Below the pieces are notes generated by a model that had not been told where the DNA came from, made no database searches, and was given only the letters and a program-made list of their open reading frames with translations. This document shows, piece by piece, positions 1 through 7,215 of a stretch of 7,899 nt of DNA. The DNA lies in assembly GCA_023425615.1 (NCBI GenBank), contig JAFACJ010000914.1, positions 1 to 7,899 on the forward strand, given 5' to 3'. The position numbers were made by a program, and so were the translations under genes. The DNA is from Actinomycetes bacterium. GTDB taxonomy: Bacteria; Actinomycetota; Actinomycetes; Streptosporangiales; Streptosporangiaceae. Position 1 is the stretch's first letter; every line of letters starts with the position of its first letter.

Positions 1-2
1 GG

Positions 3-764
3 TCAGGAGTCCACGGCGGCGGTGACGGCGGGGAGGTAGCCGCGGGCCTGGCCCTCGGCCGTCGGGTGCACGCTGTCGGCGCCGATCCAGGCGTCGGCCG
101 CGCAGATCTCGTGGCCGGCGAAGGCGGGCCGCGCGTCGGCGAAGGCGAAGCCCGCCGCCGCGGCGCGGTCGGCGAGGACACCGGCCATGACGTCCACCGC
201 CTCGTTGATCATGGTGCGCTTGGCGGAGCCGAGACCGCCCGGGCACCGGCCGCCCTCCCGGTACAGGTGGGGATAGCCGACGACCACGACCTCGGCCCGC
301 GGCGCGCGGCGGCGGATCTGGGCGTAGAGGGAGTCGAGCCTGGCCGGAAGCTCGTCCTCGACGAACTCCCGCCCCTTCTCCAGAGCCGTACGGCACCGGT
401 CCACGGTGCCGAACCGGCAGGCGAGCATGGTGGAGACGAACCCGGCGTCGTTGCCGCCGACGCCGACCGTCACCAGCGTCGTGCCCGCGTCGAGCGCCGC
501 GAGCTGCTTGGCCACGACGTCGCGGACGGTGGCACCGCTGCACGCGACGAACTTGAACTCCCCACCGGGCCGCGAGGCGGCCAGCAGTGCCGGATAGGCG
601 TTGGCGCTCCGCCTGCACAGCAGGCTCGTGTACGAGCCGGCGCCCGTCCCCGACGAGTAGGAGTCGCCGAGCGCCACATACTCGGGCGCCACGGCCCGCG
701 AGGCGGTGGCCGATGACACCGGAGCCACCAGGACCGCGCACATGAGCGCACAGAAGAGCCGCAC
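3..764 (-). CDS. Secreted SGNH/GDSL-family esterase or lipase
   Basis: This is a secreted serine ester hydrolase of the SGNH fold, most like the Streptomyces rimosus/scabies extracellular lipase-esterase group. From the GTG start at 764 it has 253 residues: a short signal peptide (about 1-24, MRLFCALMCAVLVAP then AxA-type sites), block I GDSYSSG with nucleophile Ser35, block II glycine in ACSGATV, block III GGND (about 103-106), and block V DSVHP with Asp230 and His233 completing the triad. The mature part has six cysteines (LLC, VAC, LAC, DRC, GRC, EIC), matching the three-disulfide pattern of the secreted actinomycete members. I chose GTG 764 because AAGGAGG lies 5 nt before it and a signal peptide begins there; the longer reading from ATG 800 adds 12 residues, has no ribosome binding site and puts the SD inside the gene. 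Natural substrate is unknown. Hydrolysis of steryl or fatty esters would fit the cholesterol oxidase nearby but is only a guess. Confidence 0.9.
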   Translation of the reverse strand: MRLFCALMCAVLVAPVSSATASRAVAPEYVALGDSYSSGTGAGSYTSLLCRRSANAYPALLAASRPGGEFKFVACSGATVRDVVAKQLAALDAGTTLVTVGVGGNDAGFVSTMLACRFGTVDRCRTALEKGREFVEDELPARLDSLYAQIRRRAPRAEVVVVGYPHLYREGGRCPGGLGSAKRTMINEAVDVMAGVLADRAAAAGFAFADARPAFAGHEICAADAWIGADSVHPTAEGQARGYLPAVTAAVDS

Positions 765-768
765 CGCT

Positions 769-776
769 ACCTCCTT
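769..776 (-). promoter_or_regulatory. Strong Shine-Dalgarno that sets the SGNH esterase start
   Basis: Minus-strand AAGGAGGT is a near-perfect anti-16S match, ending 5 nt before the GTG codon at 764-762. No comparable site precedes the in-frame ATG at 800-798. A weak -10-like CAGAAT overlaps that ATG (804-799); if it is real, the ATG would lie at or upstream of the transcript start. Confidence 0.75.
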
Positions 777-812
777 GGGGCGGGAGTGTGACGCGGCCAT
801 TCTGAACGCGCG

Positions 813-843
813 CTGCCGGAAAAGCCCCGCCTGCCGGAACAGC
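813..843. repeat. Imperfect 13-nt direct repeat in the divergent promoter region
   Basis: CTGCCGGAAAAGC (813-825) is repeated as CTGCCGGAACAGC (831-843) with one mismatch and an 18-bp period. It lies just upstream of the likely SGNH esterase promoter, where a direct-repeat-binding activator could sit. No known regulator is recognised. Confidence 0.55.
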
Positions 844-853
844 GAGGAACCGA

Positions 854-865
854 CGGCACGTGCCG
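854..865. promoter_or_regulatory. 12-bp perfect palindrome CGGCACGTGCCG
   Basis: CGGCACGTGCCG is fully self-complementary around a CACGTG core. It lies between the divergent esterase and dehydrogenase genes, 61 nt before the dehydrogenase start. It resembles a homodimer operator, but I cannot assign a regulator, and G/C-rich palindromes arise by chance more easily in such DNA. Confidence 0.4.
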
Positions 866-882
866 CCGCCGGACGCCCGCGA

Positions 883-898
883 TGTGACCCTGTTCACA
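883..898. promoter_or_regulatory. Perfect CRP/GlxR-type box
   Basis: TGTGA-CCCTGT-TCACA matches the CRP-family consensus TGTGANNNNNNTCACA at all ten fixed positions. In actinobacteria CRP/GlxR-type cAMP-responsive regulators bind this motif. Its centre (890.5) is 35.5 bp upstream of the dehydrogenase ATG. If transcription begins at that ATG the box overlaps the -35 region, so it could activate or repress. It could also serve the divergent esterase, whose start is 126 bp away. Confidence 0.65.
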
Positions 899-900
899 GA

Positions 901-917
901 ACCTAGCGCTTGCTAGG
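901..917. promoter_or_regulatory. TetR-type operator (perfect 6-bp inverted repeat, KstR2-like)
   Basis: CCTAGC-GCTT-GCTAGG (902-917) is a perfect inverted repeat with a 4-nt centre. Read from 901 to 914, ACCTAGCGCTTGCT fits the mycobacterial KstR2 consensus AnCAAGnnCTTGnT at nine of ten fixed positions. The two readings have different centres, so the KstR2 resemblance is suggestive only. The right arm covers the -10 element and the site ends 8 bp before the ATG, which is a repressor placement. Confidence 0.6.
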
Positions 918-919
918 CT
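914..919 (+). promoter_or_regulatory. -10 element of an apparently leaderless promoter
   Basis: TAGGCT fits the actinobacterial TANNNT -10 pattern and is followed by six bases and then ATG at 926. Transcription would start at or beside the start codon. No Shine-Dalgarno is present before this ATG, as expected for a leaderless transcript. TTCACA (893-898) resembles a -35 but the 15-bp spacer is short. Confidence 0.55.
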
Positions 920-925
920 CGCTGC

Positions 926-2005
926 ATGATCTCTACGGCTGTCTGGGGCACGGGCAACATCGGGCGACTGGCCATCCGGGCCGTCGAGGCGCATCCCGGG
1001 CTGGAGCTGTCCCATGTGATCGTCCACAACCCCGAGAAGGCGGGGCGCGACGCGGGGGCGCTGGGCGGGCTCGACCGCGACCTCGGTGTCGCGGCGACCG
1101 ACGACATCGAGGCCGTGCTGGCGGCCCGGCCGCAGGCCGTCGTGTACGCGGCGTCCGGTGACATCCGGCCCCAGGAGGCGGTCGACGACATCGTCCGCGC
1201 GATCCGGGCGGGAGCGGTGGTCGTGACGCCGTCCGTCTACCCGCTCTACGACGCCCGCAACGCACCGCCCGAACTGCGGGAGCCGCTGCTGGCCGCGGTG
1301 GAGGAGGGAGGCGGCGCGCTCTTCGCCTCCGGCGTCGACCCGGGCTGGGGCAACGATGTGCTGCCGCTGCTCATCAGCGGTGTCGGGTCGACCGTGGACG
1401 TGGTGCGCTGCCAGGAGATCTTCGACTACACCACCTACGACCAGGAGGACTCCGTCCGCTACCTGGTCGGCATGGGGCAGCCGATGGACTACGAGCCGCC
1501 GATGATCGCGCCGACCGTCCCGAGCATGGTGTGGGGCGGGCAGGTGCGGCTCATGGCGCGGGCGCTGGGCGTCGAGCTCGACGAGGTACGGGAGACCGTC
1601 GAGCGGCGCCCGCTGGAGTCCACCGTCACCACCAAGGCGATGGGCGAGTTCGCGGCCGGGACGCAGGGGGCGATCCGGTTCGAGGTGCAGGGGATCGTGG
1701 GCGGCGCACCGCGCATCGTCATCGAGCACGTCACCCGGATCCACTCCTCCTGCGCGCCGGACTGGCCCACCGCGCCGCACTCCGACGGCGCCCACCGCGT
1801 CGTCATCGAGGGCAGGCCGCGGATCGAGGTGACGGTCGAGGCCATGGACGAAGGCGGCAACCGCGCCGCGGGCGGTAACGCCACCGGGGTCGGGCGGCTG
1901 GTCAACGCCATCGACTGGCTCCTCGACGCCGGGCCCGGCATCTACGACGCGCTCGACGTCCCGCTGCGTCCGGCGGCGGGCAGGCTCGGGAAGGGAAACG
2001 CATGA
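926..2005 (+). CDS. NAD(P)-dependent amine dehydrogenase-like protein (DapB/Ord-type fold)
   Basis: The 359-residue cytoplasmic protein has an N-terminal Rossmann fold beginning MISTAVWGTGNIGR, with GxGxxG at residues 8-13. A family signature GVDPGWGNDVLPL follows at about 136-148, linking the nucleotide domain to the C-terminal catalytic and dimerisation domain. Such proteins are often annotated dihydrodipicolinate reductase, but length and the central motif fit better the group with 2,4-diaminopentanoate dehydrogenase and the native amine dehydrogenases, which interconvert a ketone plus ammonia with an amine using NAD(P)H. The substrate is not readable from sequence. The start is ATG 926, supported by the GTG/ATG-rich frame beginning directly with the Rossmann strand and by the leaderless promoter just before it. 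It overlaps the next gene by 4 nt (ATGA), so the two are co-expressed. A role in lysine biosynthesis is unlikely in this context. Confidence 0.82.
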   Translation: MISTAVWGTGNIGRLAIRAVEAHPGLELSHVIVHNPEKAGRDAGALGGLDRDLGVAATDDIEAVLAARPQAVVYAASGDIRPQEAVDDIVRAIRAGAVVVTPSVYPLYDARNAPPELREPLLAAVEEGGGALFASGVDPGWGNDVLPLLISGVGSTVDVVRCQEIFDYTTYDQEDSVRYLVGMGQPMDYEPPMIAPTVPSMVWGGQVRLMARALGVELDEVRETVERRPLESTVTTKAMGEFAAGTQGAIRFEVQGIVGGAPRIVIEHVTRIHSSCAPDWPTAPHSDGAHRVVIEGRPRIEVTVEAMDEGGNRAAGGNATGVGRLVNAIDWLLDAGPGIYDALDVPLRPAAGRLGKGNA

Positions 2006-2487
2006 ACATCGACATCCCCGGCGGCAAGGACCCGATCGGCTACGTGTGGGGCGAGATGGTCCCGGGGATCGGCCCCGCGGCCGCCGCCTTCTCGCTGTCG
2101 GTGTACGAGCACACGACGCTCGGCCTGCGCGAGTTCGAGGCGGCGCGGCTGCGGACGGCGCAGATCAACGGCTGCCTCTTCTGCCTGGACTGGCGTACCG
2201 AACGCGACGGCCGGAAGGTCGAAGAGGAGTTCGCCGACGCCGTCACGCACTGGCGCACCACCGACGCCTTCGACGAGCGCACCCGCCTCGCGGCCGAGTA
2301 CGCCGAACGCTACGCGCTCGACCACCACAACCTCGACGGCGCGTTCTGGGAGCGGATGTCGGCGCACTACAGCCAGCGGGAGATCGTGGAGCTGAGCATG
2401 TGCCTCGGCTCGTGGCTGGCGTTCGGCCGCCTCAACCACGTGCTCGGCATCGACGCGATCTGCGTGCTGCCCGGCCATGTGACATGA
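2002..2487 (+). CDS. Carboxymuconolactone decarboxylase/AhpD-fold protein, non-canonical active site
   Basis: This 161-residue protein belongs to the all-helical CMD/AhpD superfamily. The core shows Glu46 followed 12 residues later by Cys58-x-x-Cys61 in NGCLFCLDWRT. The Glu and both cysteines match the spacing of the AhpD proton-relay site (Glu118, Cys130, Cys133 in M. tuberculosis AhpD), but the histidine four residues after the second cysteine is replaced by Arg65. The protein may therefore keep thiol/disulfide chemistry with altered peroxidase activity, or do something else. The ATG overlaps the previous stop as ATGA, with AAGGGA (1991-1996) as ribosome binding site, indicating translational coupling to the dehydrogenase. 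Its last codons run into the terminator of the convergent cholesterol oxidase. There is no signal peptide, so it is cytoplasmic. Family assignment is firm; function is unknown. Confidence 0.85.
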   Translation: MNIDIPGGKDPIGYVWGEMVPGIGPAAAAFSLSVYEHTTLGLREFEAARLRTAQINGCLFCLDWRTERDGRKVEEEFADAVTHWRTTDAFDERTRLAAEYAERYALDHHNLDGAFWERMSAHYSQREIVELSMCLGSWLAFGRLNHVLGIDAICVLPGHVT

Positions 2488-2518
2488 AAAAGGCCGGCCA
2501 CACGCGCCCGCGGCCGGC
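2487..2518 (-). terminator. Intrinsic terminator of the cholesterol oxidase gene
   Basis: Read on the minus strand, GCCGGCC and GGCCGGC (2518-2512 and 2499-2493) form a 7-bp stem with a 12-nt loop, extended by one G-U pair and followed directly by TTTTT (2491-2487). It begins 21 nt after the oxidase stop. The T tract overlaps the last base of the convergent CMD stop codon. On the plus strand no T tract follows the stem, so it acts in one direction only. Confidence 0.8.
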
Positions 2519-2538
2519 TGCTCCGTCTCAGATCATCG

Positions 2539-4233
<1,695 letters not shown>

Positions 4234-4245
4234 TAGCCGGAGCCC

Positions 4246-4303
4246 AAAAATCTGTGATCGCCGACACAGGGGACGGCGGCCCGCCGGGCGCGGAACGGCG
4301 GGC
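4246..4303 (-). terminator. Probable tandem-hairpin terminator of the two-component operon
   Basis: Downstream of the response regulator stop (minus strand) a GC-only 8-bp stem GCCCGCCG/CGGCGGGC (4303-4296, 4286-4279; 9-nt loop) is followed by a second, weaker hairpin CTGTG/CACAG (4269-4265, 4256-4252; 8-nt loop) and then ATTTTT (4251-4246). The first stem lacks an adjacent T tract and the second has only 5 bp, so the two may act together. Confidence 0.5.
4253..4268. promoter_or_regulatory. CRP-like box, one mismatch, upstream of the cholesterol oxidase promoter
   Basis: TGTGA-TCGCCG-ACACA matches the CRP-type consensus at nine of ten fixed positions (A for T at 4264). Its centre at 4260.5 would be near -61.5/-62.5 relative to the start site predicted from the oxidase promoter, the classical position for class I CRP activation. 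The same bases form the small terminator hairpin, so the symmetry may have only one of these functions. Confidence 0.35.
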
Positions 4304-4310
4304 GGCCGGG

Positions 4311-4979
4311 TCAGCGGCCGAGGCCGGCGTCGCGGGCGCGGATGATCGCCTCGGCGCGGTCGGCGACGTGGAGCTTGGTGAAGATGTTGGAGACGTGGTT
4401 GCGCACGGTCTTGGGGGACAGGAAGAGGCCCTGGGCGATCTGCCCGTTGGAGCGGCCCGCGGCGATGAGATCGAGGATCTCCCGTTCGCGCGGGGTGAGC
4501 TGCGGGAACGCCGGATCGCCCGAGCGCTCCCCCGGCCCCGGCGCGGGCGGCCCTGCGAAGAACTCCGCGACGCGCAGGGCGACGGACGGGCCGAAGATCA
4601 CATCACCGTGGGCGGCGGCGACGATCGCGCGGACGATCTCCGCCTGGCCCGCGCCCTTCAGCAGATAGCCGCGGGCACCGGCGCGCATCGCGGCGAAGAG
4701 GGTGGCGTCCTCCTCCGACATCGTCAGCACCACGACGCCGATGTGCGGGCTGTCGGACACCACACGCCGTGTCGCCTCGATCCCGTCCAGCTCCGGCATG
4801 CCGACGTCCATCACCACGATGTCCGGCTGGAGCTCGGCGGCCATGGCCACGGCCTCCACGCCCGTCGCGGCGGTGCCGACCACGTCGATGTCGGGGCGGG
4901 AGTCCAGCAGCATCGCCAGCCCGTCGCGGTAGACCGGGTGGTCGTCGGCGAGCAGCACCCGGATCGGCTCATCGGACAC
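4311..4979 (-). CDS. NarL/FixJ-family response regulator
   Basis: This DNA-binding partner of the adjacent histidine kinase has 222 residues from GTG 4979. The receiver domain (about 6-120) has the acidic pair Asp12-Asp13, phospho-acceptor Asp58 (VVMDVGMP), Thr86 and Lys108. After a proline-rich linker (about 142-155), a LuxR-type helix-turn-helix covers roughly 159-220 (LTPREREILDLIAAG, then SPKTVRNHVSNIFTKL). The GTG start is chosen because the receiver strand begins six residues later, GGAGG lies 6 nt upstream, and the frame above it (to an ATG at 5141) codes only an Arg/Pro-rich stretch inside the kinase gene. It overlaps the kinase by 11 nt, so translation is coupled. Targets are unknown; the divergent region near 7030-7215 is the natural candidate for autoregulation. 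Confidence 0.93.
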   Translation of the reverse strand: MSDEPIRVLLADDHPVYRDGLAMLLDSRPDIDVVGTAATGVEAVAMAAELQPDIVVMDVGMPELDGIEATRRVVSDSPHIGVVVLTMSEEDATLFAAMRAGARGYLLKGAGQAEIVRAIVAAAHGDVIFGPSVALRVAEFFAGPPAPGPGERSGDPAFPQLTPREREILDLIAAGRSNGQIAQGLFLSPKTVRNHVSNIFTKLHVADRAEAIIRARDAGLGR

Positions 4980-7029
4980 CGGCCGCCTCCGTCTCCAGCG
5001 GCAGCCGCGCGCGGACCAGCGTCCCGCCCCCGGGCGGGCAGGTGACCTCGCAGTCGCCGCCGAGCTCGGCGGCCCGCTCCCGCAGCGACAGCATCCCCAC
5101 GCCCGCCGCGGTGTCCGGGCCGATGCCCGAGCCGTCGTCACGCACGCAGACCTCCAGCACCCCTTCGCGCGCGCCCAGCGTGACCTCGCAGCGCGCGGCG
5201 CCCGAGTGCCGCACCACGTTGGCGAGCGCCTCGGACACGATACGGTACGCGGCCACCTCCACGGCGGCCGGGAGCGCGTCGAGGCCGTCGCCGCCGGACA
5301 CCACGATCCGCAGGCGGCCGGAGCGCAGCCGGTCGGCGTGCTGCTGGACGGCGCGCAGCACGCCCAGCTCGTCGAGGGCGGGCGGGCGCAGGTCGTGGAC
5401 GAGCCTGCGGACGTCGGCCATCACGTCGGACACCTCCGCCGCCGTCTGCTCCAGGATCCGGTCCGACTTCTCCGGCGCGGTGCGGGCCAGGTTGCGGGCC
5501 AGCTCGATCCGCAGCGCCACCGCGCCCAGGCTCGGCCCGAGCCCGTCGTGCAGATCGCGCCGCAGCCGCCGCCGCTCCTCCTCGCGGGCGACGACGAGCT
5601 GCGCGCGGATGCGCTTCAGGTCCTCGCTGAGCTCGCTGGAGCGCGCGGCGGCCGCCGCCTGCCGGACGAGGTCGCCCAGCAGCCGCTGGTCGCGTTCGGT
5701 CAGATCGGCGCGGCACAGCACCAGGCGCCCCACCGCGTCCTTGGCGTAGACGACCGGCAGCGACACCGACGGCCCCCGCGGGGAGCCGTACTCCACGACC
5801 GACCTCGCCCCGTCCGGGCGTTCGATCTCCACCCGCACGTACGGCAGCCGGAACGCGTCGGCGACGGTGCGGGCCAGCGCGGCGAGCTGCTCGTCCGGGC
5901 CGCTGGCCTGGTCCAGGCGCGCGGCGAGGGTGGAGACCGTCGCGTACGGGTCATCGCGCGAGCCGCGCACCAGCCGCCGCGCCACCCGCCACAGCCAGGT
6001 CCGCAGCGGCGCGTACGCGATCGCGACGACGACGATCGCGGTCAGCGCCGAGTCGCGCTCGCCCAGGGCGCTGCCCGCGACGGTGAACACCGCGACGTCG
6101 ATCCCGACGACGAGGAGCGCCAGCACCCCGTACAGGAACGTCGCAGGGAGCAGCCTGTCGATCTCATACAGCCGGTACTGGGCGACCGAGACCAGCACCG
6201 CGCCCGAGATCAGCGCCAGGCCCGCGCACAGCAGCAGCGACGGCAGCGCCGACGACGTCACCAGCGGGAGCAGCAGCACGAACACGTTCGCCAGCGCCGC
6301 CCACACCAGCCAGCGGATCTGGGCGCGCCGCTGGGTGCCGGCGCCGCGGTAGCGGTGCACCAGGACCGCCAGCGGCACCAGCAGGCTCACCGTCATGATC
6401 AGGTTGGCGGCCGCCATCGCCGGCTCCCAGAACCCGTACGGCAGGTCGACGCTGACCGGGTCGAGGGCGAGCCGCGCCACCTCGGGCGCCAGGGGCGCGC
6501 CGTCCATGCGGGCGACGACCGAAGCCGGCACCAGCATCCACGCCACCGGCATCATCGCGGTCAGCGCCAGGCTCGCCGCCGACGCACGGCGCCACGGCCG
6601 CGCTGCGGGCAGCCGTCCGTCGGGGAACAGCAGGAGCAGCAGCGGCAGCCACAGCATGAGCGCCGCGCCGAACCTGGCGTAGAACCAGTAGGCGGCCGAC
6701 AGGCCGGGCGCGCCGTGCGCGCCGTACAGGCCGTGCACCGCCCAGGCGCCCGACAGGCCGTCCAGGCCCCAGTGCAGCCCGGACAGCACCAGCACCCAGG
6801 CGACGGGGTGCCGCGGCATCCGCCACAGCAGCAGCGCGCCGGGCAGTGCCTGCACCAGCCCCGTCAGCGCCGCCGACCAGCTGAACCGCTCAAGACCCGC
6901 GTTCGCGGGCAGCACCACATCACGGTTGGCCAGGTCCAGCGCCACCGTGCCGACGGTCAGCGCCACCGACAGGAGCGCCACCGCCACCGGCGCCACCGGA
7001 CGCCGCCTTCCTTCTTCCATGACGGACAT
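4969..7029 (-). CDS. Multi-pass membrane sensor histidine kinase (HisKA_3 type)
   Basis: The 686-residue kinase phosphorylates itself and then the NarL-type regulator encoded just downstream. About ten hydrophobic segments span roughly residues 12-345 (the first near 12-31, 50-69, 76-95 and 118-135, the last followed by WRVARRLVRG), with short loops and no sizeable extracellular sensor domain. A GAF-like region follows (about 355-460), then a HisKA_3 dimerisation domain with EEERRRLRRDLHDGLGP and phospho-acceptor His494, and an HATPase_c domain with N-box Asn604 (EALANVVRHSG), D-box DDGSGIG (631-637) and GVGMLSLRERAAELGG. All catalytic elements are present. The start is uncertain: ATG 7029 and ATG 7020 both lack a clear Shine-Dalgarno, although an A7 run lies just upstream. 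ATG 7029 is used because it is the longest reading. Signals sensed within or at the membrane, such as lipid or envelope stress, are typical of such architectures but not shown here. Confidence 0.92.
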   Translation of the reverse strand: MSVMEEGRRRPVAPVAVALLSVALTVGTVALDLANRDVVLPANAGLERFSWSAALTGLVQALPGALLLWRMPRHPVAWVLVLSGLHWGLDGLSGAWAVHGLYGAHGAPGLSAAYWFYARFGAALMLWLPLLLLLFPDGRLPAARPWRRASAASLALTAMMPVAWMLVPASVVARMDGAPLAPEVARLALDPVSVDLPYGFWEPAMAAANLIMTVSLLVPLAVLVHRYRGAGTQRRAQIRWLVWAALANVFVLLLPLVTSSALPSLLLCAGLALISGAVLVSVAQYRLYEIDRLLPATFLYGVLALLVVGIDVAVFTVAGSALGERDSALTAIVVVAIAYAPLRTWLWRVARRLVRGSRDDPYATVSTLAARLDQASGPDEQLAALARTVADAFRLPYVRVEIERPDGARSVVEYGSPRGPSVSLPVVYAKDAVGRLVLCRADLTERDQRLLGDLVRQAAAAARSSELSEDLKRIRAQLVVAREEERRRLRRDLHDGLGPSLGAVALRIELARNLARTAPEKSDRILEQTAAEVSDVMADVRRLVHDLRPPALDELGVLRAVQQHADRLRSGRLRIVVSGGDGLDALPAAVEVAAYRIVSEALANVVRHSGAARCEVTLGAREGVLEVCVRDDGSGIGPDTAAGVGMLSLRERAAELGGDCEVTCPPGGGTLVRARLPLETEAAGVR
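4986..4990 (-). promoter_or_regulatory. Shine-Dalgarno of the response regulator inside the kinase gene
   Basis: Minus-strand GGAGG within the last codons of the kinase gene lies 6 nt before GTG 4979. It decides the regulator start against the much longer upstream reading. Confidence 0.7.
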
Positions 7030-7065
7030 TGTCGCTTTTTTTGCGGCACTTGACCTGGGGCCGGA

Positions 7066-7075
7066 GTCCTAGGAC
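7066..7075. promoter_or_regulatory. 10-bp palindrome GTCCTAGGAC between the kinase and the divergent membrane gene
   Basis: GTCCTAGGAC is fully self-complementary and lies 36 bp upstream of the kinase ATG. NarL-family regulators usually bind short inverted repeats, so it is a candidate autoregulatory site. It also contains a -10-like TAGGAC on both strands. Assignment is inference. Confidence 0.35.
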
Positions 7076-7097
7076 AGCGCCGCGGAATCCCGGGCGC

Positions 7098-7146
7098 CGA
7101 TCCGTGATGCGCCGCCCTGCCGGCTTGGGACGGCGGGCGCGGATCG
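7098..7146. repeat. Long interrupted inverted repeat in the divergent intergenic region
   Basis: CGATCCG (7098-7104) pairs with CGGATCG (7140-7146). Inside it, GCGCCGCC (7109-7116) pairs with most of GGCGGGCGC (7132-7140) apart from a bulge. The result is a stem-loop-capable element of about 49 nt that ends 69 nt before the membrane-protein start. It could be an operator pair, a leader hairpin or a small-RNA structure; no T tract follows, so it is not a standard terminator. Confidence 0.4.
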
Positions 7147-7215
7147 TGGTCATCACCGCGGCGCGCCGAGGACCGGCCGGAGCGCGAGGAGACCGCGGCG
7201 GAACGAGGGAGACCC

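Noticed and set aside
3..764. Reading the SGNH protein as a cholesterol esterase
   Set aside because: The family has very broad substrate use and nothing in the sequence shows steryl ester specificity; proximity alone is not enough.
767..1795. A 342-codon minus-strand frame opposite the dehydrogenase gene
   Set aside because: The composition is that of a shadow frame, while the plus strand encodes a clear Rossmann protein.
926..2005. Lysine-pathway dihydrodipicolinate reductase (dapB)
   Set aside because: The protein is about 100 residues longer than DapB, has a GVDPGWGNDVLPL motif of the amine dehydrogenase/Ord type, and is not near lysine genes.
4980..5141. Longer response regulator starting at ATG 5141
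   Set aside because: The extra 54 residues are Arg/Pro/Ala-rich and lie wholly inside the kinase gene; GGAGG and GTG 4979 mark the real start.
5206..7053. A 615-codon open frame on the plus strand opposite the kinase gene
   Set aside because: Its product is an Arg/His/Gln-rich low-complexity string with no domain, and the minus strand holds a fully recognisable histidine kinase. It is a high-GC mirror frame.
7050..7075. Plus-strand promoter TTGACC with TAGGAC for the membrane gene
   Set aside because: The spacer is only 14 bp and the -10 lacks the final T. It may be coincidence, so it was not listed as a feature.
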